64,000 nt of DNA from Toxonevra muliebris (taxonomy: Eukaryota > Arthropoda > Insecta > Diptera > Pallopteridae), in assembly GCA_963691655.1 (NCBI GenBank), contig OY829328.1, positions 81,286,400 to 81,350,399 on the forward strand, in the 5' to 3' direction. Below the pieces are notes generated by a model. That model did not search any database and was not told where the DNA came from. It worked only from the letters and a program-made list of their open reading frames with translations. Position 1 is the first letter of the stretch, and each line of letters begins with the position of its first letter. The translations under genes and the position numbers were made by a program. This document shows positions 12,301 to 27,000 of the stretch, in pieces.

Positions 12301-15036
12301 CACACTATGATTGCATTCATTTATTATGAATGAAGAAATACTAACTGCTTGCAATCTTTTACAGCTACATAGCTTTAAGATTTCAAATCAAATTTAACAG
12401 GAAATACTATGATCTAAAATATATTTTCATTACCTAAATTTGATGAGTTAAGGTTTGCTAATTTTTAGCTACCTCCGGTTGACTTTGACTAGTTTTGATT
12501 GCCTTGAACTTCCTCAAATTGAAAAATTTGAATTGTATGGAATGGAACACAATAAAATTGGAACATGAAAAATGAAATTGGATGTAGTGGAAAATAATGA
12601 AATTGCAACATGAAAAATTAAATTAAGTAGAAGATGTCTATGATTACATTGAACCATGAAAAATGGAATTGATTAAAACTGGAATGAAACAGAATAAAAT
12701 TGGAACGTGAAAAATACCTTGAAATATGAAAAATGGAACTAAATGGAATGGAACAGAATAAAATTGGAACGCAAACAATTTATCTAGCTACTTCTAATTA
12801 CCATAGAATATTAAAATGGAACTGAATGGAATGGACCAGAATGGAATTGGAACATTAAAATATAAACTATGTAGCTGCTTCTAATTACCTTACAATATGA
12901 AAAATGGAAGTGAATGGAATGGAACAGAATGAAATCGGAACACGAAAATTTAAACTATGTAGCTGCTTCTTATTACCTTAGAATATTAGAAATGGAACTG
13001 GATGGAATGGAACGGAATATAATTGGAATGCGAAAAATTTAACTAGCTACTTTTAATTACGTTGGAATATGAAAAATGGAACTGAATGGAATGCAACTGA
13101 ATGGAACGGAATGGAATTGGAACGTGAAAATTTAAACTATGTAACTGCTTCTAATTACCTTAGAATACAAAATGGAACAGGATTAAATGGAACAGAATGA
13201 AATTGGAACGCGAAAAATTTAACTAGCTACTTTTTATTACTTTAGAATATGAAAAATGGAACTGAATAAACCAACTCCCTTACTCTGTCTCCGTCATCTA
13301 ATTCTCTGTGCCTGCCTTTGATTGCTTTCATCCGCTTCTGACCGTCTTCTGATTGCCTTAAAAAACAGATTTTTTTTTCTTTTGATTGCCATGATAAATT
13401 GATTTTTCGATTTTGCGGCAAATGTAAAAAAAAAATTTACCAAGCCAATGAAAAATGTACCACAAATTTTAAATGATCTATCACCGTGAAGGTTTTAGTA
13501 TATCCCACTATGGAATAGACATTCAACCTAACTTATCACCGCGAATGGTAAGATATGCTTAGTTACAAAACAATTGAGTCTTACCTCAAGGTTGTTTACT
13601 TAATACAACAAAATTTTTTCTAAAATTTATCAAAAATATAAAGACAAATGGAAGAAAAATTTTTTTTTTTAAATTTAAGTGCTTTTTCTACATTTTTGTG
13701 TCCAAAAATTTTACATTAGGATATCTTGTAAACTACATGAAATACAAGCAATATACCATTGGAAGTTAAATAGCGTATATATTTTTTTCCAAAATTTTTC
13801 AGTGAGTTTAAAAACTGAATTTGAAATGCAAATGTACCAAAACTGCTGAGTGGTACCAATGTACTTTTTGATATCAAATTGTACCAAAAATAACATCACT
13901 GCCAGTGATTGCTCCGAAGTGAAAAATGGAACTTGACTGATGGGAATAGAATGGAATTAGAGCATTAAAAGTGTAACTGAGCACAATGGAATTGAAACAT
14001 GAAAACTAAAACAGAATAGAATGGAACACAAATCAAAATGAAACACGAAGAATTCAAGCGGAAGCTTCTGATTGTCTGTGAATACCTCTAATTAAGTATC
14101 TCAGACTGAATCTGACTATTTTTATTACCTCTGACTGCCTACATCTGAATCAAGGTTCCTCCGAATGAATGACTGTAATTATCCTTGACTTCGTCTGTTT
14201 ATGTCTATCTGCTGGCTTTTTTATTCTTCTATTTGCCGTTAGCTGCCTTCAACTGTCGTTGACTGTTGCTTAGTTTTTTATCTTACCGTCCGGTTCTCAT
14301 TGATTATTTGCAGTTGCCTCTTACTTCTTCCCAATGTCACTGATCGCCTTTAACCTCATTTATCTGACATTGTGTATTTGACCAGCAGGTAGGACAAACA
14401 GTCAGGACAGACTGCCTTTGATTGCCTTTCACTTTGTCTGTATGTCTCTGATTTCCCCTAATTGCTACTAACAATTTCTGATTGCCTTTGCTGTTGCTGT
14501 TCCTGACTGCATTCCTGGTTTCCTCAAATAGTGATTTCGCGAATTGCCTCTAATTTTTCACTGCTGGCTTTTCAACGCCTTTGCCTGCCTCAGGTTGTCT
14601 CTAACTGCTTGTGACTGCACCTGACTAACTCTAAATGTATTTGACTTTCTTAAATACACTGACTCCGATTATTTCACATCTTGACTTGAACTTCTTCTGC
14701 CTGTCATTGAGTGTCTCTACCTGCGTCTGGTTAGGTTTGTCTACTCTTCATTGCTACCGACTACCTTTGATTGCTTCTAACTTCTTCTATCAGCCCCTGA
14801 CTATTTCTGATTAGCTTAACTTCTTCCTACTGCCTTTAATAGTTTATTTTTTAAAGTTTGAAAATGTGACAACCACACATTTCTGGTTAAATCAAGTTTT
14901 TAATAAACTTATTCATTGCATAATTCTCATTCCCCTGAATGATATATGGTAAATTATTTACAACTTCAAAACCAAATGTCAACGGCAAAATCAAGTTACT
15001 TAGCAATAATTAATATGTGCCAGTAGAAGGATGTTT

Positions 15037-15068
<32 letters not shown>

Positions 15069-18000
15069 GAGCAAGTGTATAAGTTTGAGTGTTTGTGTGT
15101 GCGGAAGCATGTGACCGCATATACACGCAAACACGCACACACACATAAATAAATGAAAGCAGCTTAATTTACATGCAAATTATGTGTGCAAATAGCAATA
15201 AGCAACACTTGCATATGTTGTTTGATGTTGCAATTGCTGTTGCCATTGCATGATTGCAAATAGTAATTATGCATACTTATAGATAACACAAAATTGTTAT
15301 GCATGAGTGTGTGTACTATTTATGTATGTATGTATGTATGCATGTCTATGCGTATGTGACGCCGCAATGCAATTACCAAACTCCCTCAGTTTATGTGCAT
15401 ACAACAATCGAAAATTTAATTTTGATTAGCAGCATTTTAGGGGCAAACTTAAATTCAATAGATAGCATTTCCTTTTGGAAACATTTCAATACAACATAAT
15501 AAATTTGATATAAATTGACAGTGACAAGTTGACAAATCGCAATGTCATCAATTTTTCCTTTTATCTGACATAATAAATACATTATTTTTGTTTTACACAC
15601 CCCTAAAATTGTGCTTTATTATATGTACTGGTATTTTTTTTTATTTTCTACATACATACATACATATTTATATTCATGTCAAAATGTATGCAATAACAAT
15701 TTAATCAAAATAATGTATTCATTACTCACCATGGTATCTGTGTACTCAATTAATTTATCCTCAGATACATCATTAATTTTCTTGGCCTCCTTGAGCAAGT
15801 CGCGTAAAAAGTTTTTAAGCTCATCTGCCTCAATGTAGCCAGAATTATCGGTGTCATATTCACGCCAAATCTGTAAAAGAAATATCAAAACAAAAAAAAA
15901 AATTAGAAAAAAAAAACAAAAGAAAGATGTAAAAAGTTAAATAAAGAATTGAAAAGAAAGGCACACAGCACAAAGCACTAAGAAAATCTGTTAAAAATAA
16001 GAAATCGCCTAATAAACACATAGAAAAGAATGAAAGAAAAGTCAGAAAAGGGAGAAAAAAAATTGCTAAACTTATGTTGTGAAAGAAATACGATGCTTAT
16101 GCTCTTCATTAGTTATTTTATTTGTTTTTTGTTAGTATACACAGTGATGTCCAAACTTTTGAGAGTTTGCGTGCCTTATGTCGCGATTGATAGAAATCAA
16201 CAAGTCTACTTCGGATAGAGATGGAAGCTATTGTTGTCTTTAGGCAGGTTTACTTTGACTTTTTTGTGTTTATTTCTGGTTACCTCTGACCAGTGGTGGT
16301 TCTAGGATTTGGGTTTGGGAGGGGGACTGATTTTACTAAATTAAAGGATATATATCAGACTCAATATCAACCCAAACCTTGACCAAAAACTAGTGCAAAC
16401 AATTAAGTAATGTTCACATCTAAAAATACAGACCAAAAATTAAGAGATAAGTGGAACAAAACTGAGACCAAAATTCAAACTAAAATCGGATAGAAACTTG
16501 GGCTGAAATTTCCACCAAATTGCAAACACTTTTTTTCCAGATCGGAGTTCAACCAAAAAAAGGACCAAATTCAGATTGAAAATCTATAACAAAATGAGAC
16601 CAAAATCAGATCAAACCTATCATTAAAAAAAAAAAACAATATTCAGACTACAAATCGAACCGAAATACCAACAAAAATCGATCAAAATGAAGCTAAACTC
16701 AAACCAAAACTCAGACTGAAAACCGAAAATTCCAGACCAAATCCAAACCAATATCTGTTCAAAACTCAGACCAAAAGTCAAAGTAAAATTCATAAAAAAA
16801 ATGAAATACCGAACGAAACTTAAACTCAAAAAAATTTTCAGACCAAAAAATTTTAATTCTAATACAGACCAAAAGTAGACAAAACTTGAGACCGAATTCA
16901 GACAACAAATCAAATAAAAGTTGGACCAAAATTCCAGCCGAATTCAGATCAAAGTTTAAAAAAAAAAATTCAGACCAGTTTCAGACCGAAATTCAGACCA
17001 AAACTCGTATCGAAATCAAGCCGATTCAGACCAAAATTTCAACCACAACTCAAACTAAGAGTTAGATTGAAACTGAGGCTAAAAGGGCGCCAAAGCCAAA
17101 TACCGCCAAAATAAGGAGGGGGCCTTCAGCTTCTATAGCCCGACCCCCCCCCCACCTCCTCCCCCCTTGGACTCGCTACTGCCTCTGACATCCTTATAGA
17201 TAGATAGATAGATTAGAAAGGGTGTGATGTACTACGACCTTAAGAGATCTATTGTATCCCCGATAGTAACCTGTTCACAGGTTGTCAGACAAGCCAATCT
17301 TGCTGAGGAATCTCAGCAACTGATGTGGCTTTAAGGCTATGATATCCCCACTACTTGGATGGTAATGCCCCACGTACCTCTTCCTTCTGTGAGTGAGCGC
17401 CTCGCAGTGCATTAGGATGTGTTCGGATGTTTCTTTGTCTTCTTTGCAGAATCTACAAGTGCTGTCCTGACTTAAACCTAGGTTTTTCATATGCTCCCCC
17501 AATTTGCAATGCCCTGAAAGGAAGCCCATTATTAGCCTTAGTTGGCTTTTATTTAACTTAAGACAGAGAGCCGCTCTGCTGGGATCAAACTTCCCAATTA
17601 GCAGCTTTGACTGTCTAAACTTTGGGTGGAGTGCCCAGTAGGATAATCTGGTATTTTGTTCTTCCTCTTTTAGTGTGCCTTTTAAGGTTTGAATTCCTAT
17701 ACCTAACAAGAGTTCTGGACCAATGAAGGTCTTGGCCGCTGCGTTCCTTGCCAAGTGGTAGGCTACTTTATTACCATGAATACCTTTATGTCCGGGTAGC
17801 CAGAATAGAGTTACCTTATTAGTCTTGCCTAATGTGTTTAGTAACTGTTGGCATTCCCATACTAATTTTGAGGTTATCTCAATTGAATCTAGCGCTCTGA
17901 TAGCAGCTTGACTAGCAGAGTATATTACTATTTTTTGCTTTTGACATTCTTATCCATGTTTCTGCCTGCCTTGAATTGCTCTTAATTACCTCCAATTACC

Positions 18001-21000
18001 AGTAATTGCTTTTGACTATTTCTGATTGACTTTGATTATTTTTCCTTGCCATTCCTTTCAACTGATTGTATTAGAGTTCATTTCATTGCCTCTGACTTCT
18101 TTATCCTCTCTCTGGATTTCACTGCCAGCCTCGAATTGCTTTTAACTACCACTAAGTACTTTTTATCGCCTCTCTACTAGCTTAGTTTGCCTCTGTTTGG
18201 AAATAATTGCACTGATTACCTTTGATTATCTCACACTATAGTTGATTGCTTTTGTTGCCACTGATTTCTCTCATTTTTGTGAGAATTTTTCTGATTACTT
18301 CGTATTTTTTCATCTTGACTGACTTTGATTTCTTTTTTTTTCTTCTGATTGTCTCTAACATCCAGTAAGTATCTTTGATTGCATTCGCCACTGATTTCCC
18401 GTGACTGCCTCCGTTCGTCTCTCTCTGACTAAATTTGAACTCCTCACACAGCTTTAAACTTTCTTAAACAGTCAATTCAGCAGTTGCTAACTGAGTTGGT
18501 GACATTTTCTAACTTCCTTTCACTGTTTCTAAAGAAAACTGTTCTGGAAAGAAAACTATCAGCTTCACTAATAAACAATTTGATGTGGTGACGACCAAAT
18601 TGTGGTGACGAACATTATGGCCGTACAATACTTTGCTACGTCCCTGTATACTAGCATCATGGAAAACAAATCATGCATACAAAAGAAGAAACAACAGAAC
18701 TGGCATGGCAACATCATACCGTCAAGCATGAGAAACAACAACTACAAATATTACGACTCATGCTGCCAACAGTGCATACGCAGAAAGCAGAGAAAATAAA
18801 TAAACAAGATAGCCTACTGCGATGAGAATTCAAAATTTCGTGAAGAAACACATCACTCGATCGAGCCAGCCAACAGCAGCATAACAACGAGGCAACAACA
18901 CGACAATTCCAGTAGCGACAGCGTCGACTGGAAATAAAATCAAGAAGAAGAATCGCACGTAGAAAGCAGACACGCACAATATCTAGTTAGTGAGTTGTGA
19001 TCGAGCGATTAGAGCAGACGGTTGTCTCCAATATAGCAAGAATGATACGAGCGTTGTCAGTACCAACAAAGTAACTACCTTTGCAGCAGAAGTAGCGGCA
19101 GAATCACGAGCTACAAAAGGATACAGGCAAGTCGCTTCAGGACATTACGTGACGATTGAACTGAAGCTGGGTATTAGGCAGAGCGGCAAGTGACATTTCG
19201 GAGTGATGTACCCAGCCATTCGCCACTTGATACTATCTGACTGGTGAGCACGCAGCGGAACGGGTAGAGACGTCTTGGATCGGTTCGCCCCCCACGTTGC
19301 TCAGAAGACCAATTCAGTACCGGAGTATAGTGAAGTGAAAACTGTGAATCATTTATTGTGTTATTATTAATTACAACTGAATTGTAACCCACGAACTTAA
19401 GTTAAATTAAAAATTGTGAATTGAAGAACTTTGTCTCAAAAACGAAAGTGAGGGTTCCTTGCAATCATTAAATATTGTAGTGAAAGGACCACTGAAGCCC
19501 GCTGAGTTCTACTCCAGCCATAGAAAGAAAGTTACGTTACAATGTTAAGATTATTTTTAATATGCAGTTTTATTTATGGGAATAAAGATACCAAGTAAAC
19601 TGATTGGATTTGCGACCAGTATTAACTCAGATTGAAATACAGCGGCAGTTCCTGCACTTGAGTTTCATAGTCACACTATCGAACTATTAGTTTTTCTTAG
19701 ATATTCACCTACTTACTTTTACCTGAATCTTTATTCAAAATTTTAACATTGTTTCATTTCAAATTCGACTCAACAATGGCAACAAAAAATCCCCTCTACG
19801 TGCCATAAGTTGCCCATTATCACCCTAGTTTTATTTTAGCATATTTTTTTTCTTGTGTCAAAAAAATATTGTCAAGTATCCTTCAAGCATTTAAGCGAAA
19901 AAAAAAATATTTTTTTTTTTATTATTATTAAAAAAAGAGAAGGCAGAGAAAAAGCGAGCGCAAGTGCAATTGAAGTAGCCACCACTTGCTCTACATTGAA
20001 AAAGTTATGAGAAAGTTATTTTTGTATGAAAAATCTACTTGTTTCTTTCATTTTCACTTTCTCTTTCTATTAAAATTGGATTACATTTTTTTATTTTTTT
20101 TTTTTAAGCTTTTATAAGTTTCATGTTTCGTTTGTTCTTATATTCAGCATTTTTTCTACTTCATTTGTTTAGGGATTGCTCTTTTTCTTTTTTTGCTGTT
20201 GTTGCTCAAAACTTTAGAAAGTGAAAGTTTTTAATTTTTTTTTTAACAATTAATCAGGATGTTTTTTATTACATGGTATATTTACATGTTGTAGTTTGGA
20301 GTAAGTATTAAGTATATATGTATAAATAAATTTATAGTACAAGGTAGAGGTTTAGTGTTTAATCTCTTAAGAAGCTGAAATTTTGTTGTTTATTAAGGAA
20401 CTAAAATTCTAACAACAGCTTAAGTGCAAAATCTAAGGAAAGTAAATGTAATATGATTTATAAGGCTTTGGTAGATACAGTTCTGAGTGTCCGTTACCAG
20501 TATAAGCAGCTTACTGTGCTTTTCCCAATTCTTTACAGTGAATACATTTTTAAATGACTGATCACTATACTACTACCCTACATAACAAGACTGGCCTAAC
20601 CACTAATGTAACAACTGATAAATAATACGTTTTTTTGCAGCCCTATCTGGAATTGCCATATCTAGGTTAACACCCTGCCAAATATTAGACCCTAATAATT
20701 ACCTTGTTTCATAAGCATTAATGATATATGTTTTCTTGTAAAAAGAACTAACCAAAGAAACTTTCATTTTAATGGAATTTTGGATTAGGCCAAACCAAAT
20801 AAGTATACCAGGCAGTTAGTTTGGGTAAGTCTCTATGATTGAACTCTATAATTATGCTGAGATTGCTAGTACAACCTCATTCGCATACGTTTAATTCGGT
20901 TTGCGTTTTTTAATATTACTATCTTATATAGGATATTGAAAGACTAAGAACTATCACTACAATCACTGATGAGGAATCGTGGCGGATTCTGAAATGGCCG

Positions 21001-24000
21001 TCTTATTTGCCCGTCTCTATATACACTGTTGTTGTTTTGACTACATTTGTTTATTAAGCCTGTGATATATTACTTCAAATAAAGAAATCTCTATTGTTAG
21101 AGAGCTTGCAAACAAATTATACAGCGAAGATCGATCAAAACGATCGCTTAAAAATATGTCACTGATTCTCATCAGCGATCTTTGCATGTAATTAAAAATT
21201 TACCTCTTTTCTCAAAAAATTTAATTAATGAACATTCGGTTTTAAATGTTTCTTTATGTCAGATATTCTTTACTATTCCTTACTTTTTGCACTTCTCTTT
21301 ACTATCTTTATTTTCTTATACTTTTTTTTGTACTTTTCTAATTTTTTACTCTCCTTTATATTTCTCAAATTTTCTTCTCTTTTATCCATTCTTTTCTGAT
21401 TTTTTCTACTTATCTTCGCTGCTCTTTTCTTTATTTTTTTCATTATGATGTTTTAATTTTCTACTTTTCTTTACCTTTCTTTACATTTTTTACTTTTTTC
21501 TATTTTTTTACTTTTCTTTATTTTTCTGTGTTTTTCTTTACTTTTCTTTACTTATCCTCAGTTTTCGTTGCATATTTTGACTTTTACATTACTTTCTCAA
21601 CTAGTCTTTCTAATTTTTCCCACTATTCATTGCAGTTCCATTTTTTTACTTTTTTTATTATTATTTATTTGTTTTCTACGTTTCTTTACCTTTTTTATCT
21701 TTTTTTTACTTCTCTTTACTTTTCTTTAGTTTGTTTTCTTTACCTTTTAACCTTTCTTTACCTTTTAACTTTTGTTTACGTTTTTACCTTTCTTTACTTT
21801 TTTACCTTTTTTGCCTTTCTATACTTTTTTACTATTCTGTACCTTTTTTACTTTTCTTTACCTTTTTTACTTCTCTTTACCTTTTTTACTTTTCTTTACT
21901 TCTTTACTTTTCTTTACCCTTTTTACCTTTCTTTACTTTTCTTTACCTTTTTCTTTATTTTTTTTATTTTTTTACTTTTCTCTACCTTTTTTGCCTTTCT
22001 TTAGTTTTTACTTTACTTTAACTTTTTCTTTATTTTTTTACCATTCTTTACTTTTTAATTTTCTTTACCTTTTTTACCTTTCTATAGTTTTTTACTTTTC
22101 TTTACCTTTCTATACCTTTTTACCTTTCTTTACCTTTTTATTTATTTTACCTTTTTACTTTTCTTTATCTTTTTTGCCTTTCTTTAGTTTTTACTTTACT
22201 TTAACTTTTTCTTTATTTTTTTACCATTCTTTACTTTTTTAATTTTCTTTACCTTTTTACCTTTCTGTAGTATTTTACTTTTCTTTACCTTTCTATACTT
22301 TTTTACCTTTCTTTACCTTTTTATTTATTTTTTTTTACCTTTTTACTTTTCTTTATATTTTTTGCATTTCTTTAGTTTTTACTTTACTTTAACTTTTCTT
22401 TATTTTTTTACCATTCTTTACTTTTTTAATTTTCTTTACCTTTTTTACCTTTCATTAGTTTTTTACTTTTCTTTACCTTTTTTACGTTTATTTACTTTTT
22501 TTTACTTTTTTTACTTTTTTGCGCTTTTCTTTACTTTTCATTACTTATTCTTAGTTTTCTTTACATTTTTTTACTTTTCATTATTTTTTCTCTTATTTTT
22601 CCTTGCTTTGTTTAACTTTTCTTTACAATTCTTTTCTTTCCTTAACTTCCCTTTAATTTTCTTTACTGTTCTTTATTTTCTCCACTTTTTTTCTTCACAT
22701 CTTTTTCTATACTTTTTACTAGTTTTTTTCACAATTTTTTACTTTCCTCTATTTTTCTCTACCTTTGAGAAGTTTTCCTCATTTTCGTCTATTTTTCTTG
22801 ATTTTCTCCGCTTTCAGCTATTTTTCTTTATGTTTCTTTTCTGTTTTTACATTTCTGTATTAATCTTTACATTTTTTACGTATCATTACCTCTATTTATT
22901 TTTCTTGTACTTTTCTTTATTGTTCTTCACTTTTTCACACTTTTTTTCGTTCCATTCTCTTCCTTTACTCTACTCTAGTTTTTTCCACAATTCTTTAATT
23001 TTGTTTATTTGATTTCCTGTACTTTTCTTTACTAGTCATTACCTTTTTACACTTTTTTTCGTTACATCCTCTTCCTTTACTCTGATCTAGTTTTTTCCAC
23101 AATTCTTTACTTTTTTATATTTTTCTCTTCTTTTTCCTACTTTCCTCTGCTTATGTTTATTTTTCGTTACTCTTCAATGTCTTTCTCTACGTTCCTTTAC
23201 TTTTCTTTGCCTCTCTCTGCATTTTTTGTTTACTTTTTCCTTCTTTCTTCAACTTTCTTTACTTGACTTTTACTTGCTTCTATGTTTTTCTGCAATTATT
23301 TCTAAATTTTCTTTTTTTCTTCTATGATTTTCAGCTTTTTCTTAAATTTTCTGTGCCAACTTTTTTCTACATTTAATTTTTCATTTTCTCTACTTTTTTT
23401 ATTCTTTTCCTTACATTCCGTTCCTTTTCTCTACTTTCCTTTAGTAGTTTTCAATACATTTGTTTCCTTCTAAGTATTTTTTAACTTTTCTAATTTTTTC
23501 TACTTGCTTTTACATTTTTTCTGATTTAGAGACTTATCATTATCGCTCTTTAATTTATATTTCTGTACTTATTTCTACGTCTCCTGATTCTTCTCTTCCC
23601 ATCTTTGTATTTTCCTAATTGTCTTCAGCTTTTACTAGGTATTTTCTACTTTTCTATGTTAATTTTTACATTTTCTTTACTTTTCTCTACATTTCTTGTA
23701 CTACTTTCTACCTTTCTTGTTTCAAAAATTCCACACTTTTTCTACTTTTTTTTTACTTTTCTGTATTTCTCCTTTCTATTTTCTACTTTTCTATACTTGT
23801 TTCCAATTTTCTATATTTTTTCTAATATTTTTTACTTTTCTGTTTTTTACTGTCAATGTTGCCAAAAATCTTCAAAGTGTTAAAATTGATTACTTCTAAA
23901 TTTAGTAAACTTGTAAAGTGTCATCAAGAATTGAAACTCGTTAAGGATTTGAGGATACATATCCATTATGTTGAGTCGAAAATAGAGCTTCATAAAGTTT

Positions 24001-27000
24001 TATCTAATTTGATGTATGAAATGTTTTCTTACTATTCACCTACGAATATAACAAAAGTGAAAAGTAATACGAAATGTTCATGAAAGGTATAAAAACAGTA
24101 TAAATAACTAGTTATGTAAGATTAGATAGATTTCCGATTGAACTAAAGCTGACTAAAGTCTGGCTAAATGTAGGTAGCTATTGAAAAATGTTACCTTAAG
24201 CATCACAGTGAGTACTTACTTCGAATTTCAAATAAACTTTTATTGGAATATTAAGTTTCTTTTACTATGTATAAGTTTTCATATGTTCAGTTAACATATC
24301 CTTTGTGGAACAGTGTGTTCGTGTGTGTATAAGAGTAAGTAACCCTAAAGTAGTTTACACTTTTCAGCGAAACTATTACGAACTATCTACTATATACTGA
24401 GGTATACAAAAAAGTTAGGGCATATATGTAGCAACGTGTTACTGCAGTGTAAATGTGCTTTGTGTGTTAAAGAAAAAAGTTCGGTATGTATGAATTTAGG
24501 CACTTACCTTCATGAATTCAACACTGGATTCCAGAGGATTATCGAAACGGAAAAGCAAAAGAAAATTCTCTTCCATTGGCAAAAGTTGAGCGAGCTGGAA
24601 ATGAAAAAAAAAAAAACAAACGAAAAGTTCAAATGAAATTTTTGTGGGCAAGAGAAAAGAAAAAAAAAAAAATAAAATCAAAGGGAATAGTAGCAAAAAG
24701 GATGCACAGGATTAAAAAGATATAACACTTAAAAAGGCTCAGCATTTAAAAAGGCTATGGACCATAAGTTGATTGGGATGCAGTGTTCAATAACGCGAAA
24801 ATTTTCTCCAAAAAAAAAAAAAACGAGAAAATCGCGCAAACGCCTTTAAAGTTTAAATTCTATATAATTTAGTTTGGGAATAACTTTACAACTCCCGCAG
24901 GATATGAAATTAAAATAAATATTCAAGAACAAAAAATGAAAATAAAGTAAAAAACGCGAAAAATCTGTAAAAACCTAATGGTGTCATCTAGCGTAAAAAG
25001 TTCGTGTTTAAAAATACAAAATTTTTAATTTTTTAACAAATTATTTACGCATCACTTCGCTTTGTGTTTGCTTGTTTGTTTTGCTTTGCTTTTTTGCACC
25101 GCCTGCAGCGAGCAGAAAGCAGCGGAAAAGTAAAGCAAAGTAAATATTTAAATTGTAAAAATCAGAGTGAGGATATGCTTCTTTAGGCACACGCACACAC
25201 ACACACACACACTCACACTTCCACACACACAGTTTTTGTACATGCACGTAAAGTCGAATACACACATACAAATGTCAAGCATCAGATTCATTTATTCATA
25301 CAACCAGAAACATCATGGCGAAGCCGAGTTCAGCGAAACTGAATCCGCATCGCATTCATGTTCGCGTAATCATTTCGCGCGTGATAAATTTGTTGTGTAT
25401 GTGTGTGAGTATTTGTGTATGCAATTCACTATTGTAATTCCATCCACGCACACACACACACACACACAGTCACCAGAAACCAATAGTTGTACAAAAGTGG
25501 CAGTGTCAATGACTACGACGAAGAGAACGCCAACGACAACGACGCGGGAGTATAGAAAGTGAAGCAGAAACGGTATAGGCAATGAGCGTAGTATTCATTT
25601 TAACACACACACAAACACACTCAAATAAACATGTTTATATGCACACATCCACAACTTTGGCACACATACACTCATATTTAGTAAATTTTTAAGGTATGAG
25701 TGCACAGACAATGAGTCCCTGAAGCCTGATTTCCTATTTTTGCTATTTTAATTTAACACTTTTGCTATTTGGGTCTAGCTAATTATGCATAGATTGTTTT
25801 AGCCCGAAATGTCAAACTATTTCTATACATTTTGGCTCTTGTAGAAGAATAAGTGGTGGGAAATTTATTTATTAGTCCTTGAGCTAAAAATGTTAACTTT
25901 AAATTAACTGCACGTCTGGTATTTAGTTACGGTGCTTTGATTTAACTTCAATTATTTTTAAGCTTCCCAATTTGTAATGGAACTTTTTTTTTTTTAAATA
26001 CTTAAATGGAAAAGTAATCATTGAAATCTTTTCCAATGAAACAGTTGGTAGAAGAAACATTATTCTGGGACGAAGACTACAAGAATCCAAAAAATTTTAA
26101 AAGGTCCAGCGAACTGAAAGGAGTCTAACAAATTCCAAAGATTTCAGAGAACTTGAAAGGAACCACTGAACTATAAAAACGCTAGGAAACTCTGAAAATA
26201 TCACAGCTTCACAAAATCCAATAAATCTCAGAAAATTCTAAAATGTCCATCGAGCTCAAAAAAGATCAGTGAACTCTAAAAAAATCCAGAGATTTCAAAG
26301 ACTCCACCGAATTAAGAATGCTGGATTGAATTTAGAGTAATCTAGAAAAGTCCAACCAATTTCAAAGGGTGCAGAGAACTCCAAAGAGTTCGAAGATATC
26401 TAAACATTCCAAATAGTGAAAAAAGCACAAAACCTCAAAGGGTCTACAGAACTTCAGGGCGATTTCCGAAAATAAAATTGAGAAAACTTCAAAGACTTTA
26501 ACGGATTTTAAAGAATACAAAGAACGCCAAAAAGTCCAGAGAACAGCAAAAAGTCCAGCAATTTTTAAAGAGTTCAAAGACCCTGGATCAAATCCTCCTA
26601 TACTTTAAGGCTCTCACTCGCAGAAGGAAATAATATTTGGGCCATTGCCGACCGGAGAACTCACACATCACAAATCTGCGCCCAAAACCCCTACTGAGAT
26701 TCCTCAGTATACCACTCAAAACTGGGGGTATGATAGACCCAAGTGGTCGCAGTTTATGCTTCAACCCAATAAATCTATCAATATCAAAGTATTATTTTTT
26801 ACAACAAGTAAAGAAAACACTAAAAAATTAGGAGTTTAAAGTTCTCTAAAATTCAAAATATTAAAAAAAAATATTAAACGGACTATGCTCTAAAAAAATT
26901 CAACGAACTTCAAAAAATCCCAAAGAATTCAGAGAACTTCAAAAGATCAACAAAATTTAAAATAATCTTAAAAAGCTTGAACTAATCTTAAAAACTTCTA

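Larger units (their letters stand above)
314..15729 (-). other. Cbp53E intron 5 (15.4 kb)
   Basis: Longest complete intron. Contents: hAT-like elements (897-1972, 2473-3824), LINE fragments (3862-4040, 9740-10200), polypyrimidine tract (4092-4970), AGAGC-end candidate (4975-5287), inverted-repeat arm (7318-7625), mariner remnant (8480-8975), SINE candidate (11956-12011), GGAAT-like array (12530-13270) and TGATTGCC array (14080-14830). 5300-7300, 10210-11940 and 14840-15729 are AT-rich with microsatellites and nothing further recognised. 9010-9720 is less AT-rich and unassigned. Confidence 0.85.
15871..24507 (-). other. Cbp53E intron 4 (8.6 kb)
   Basis: Contents: hAT-like element (16291-17181) and LINE (17198-17941) in a degenerate TGATTGCCTCTGAC array, a BEL-like LTR candidate (18601-19541) and a 2.6-kb polypyrimidine array (21280-23850). 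19560-21280 is AT-rich with T-runs and no recognised element. 23860-24507 carries only short chance ORFs. Confidence 0.85.

Noticed and set aside
21528..23012. Several 150-216-codon overlapping ORFs
   Set aside because: They lie in the CTTTACTTTT array. The open frames arise because T/C-rich sequence rarely makes stops.
25167..25582. 131-codon plus-strand ORF with HTHTHT runs
   Set aside because: Product of two CA microsatellites within Cbp53E intron 3.
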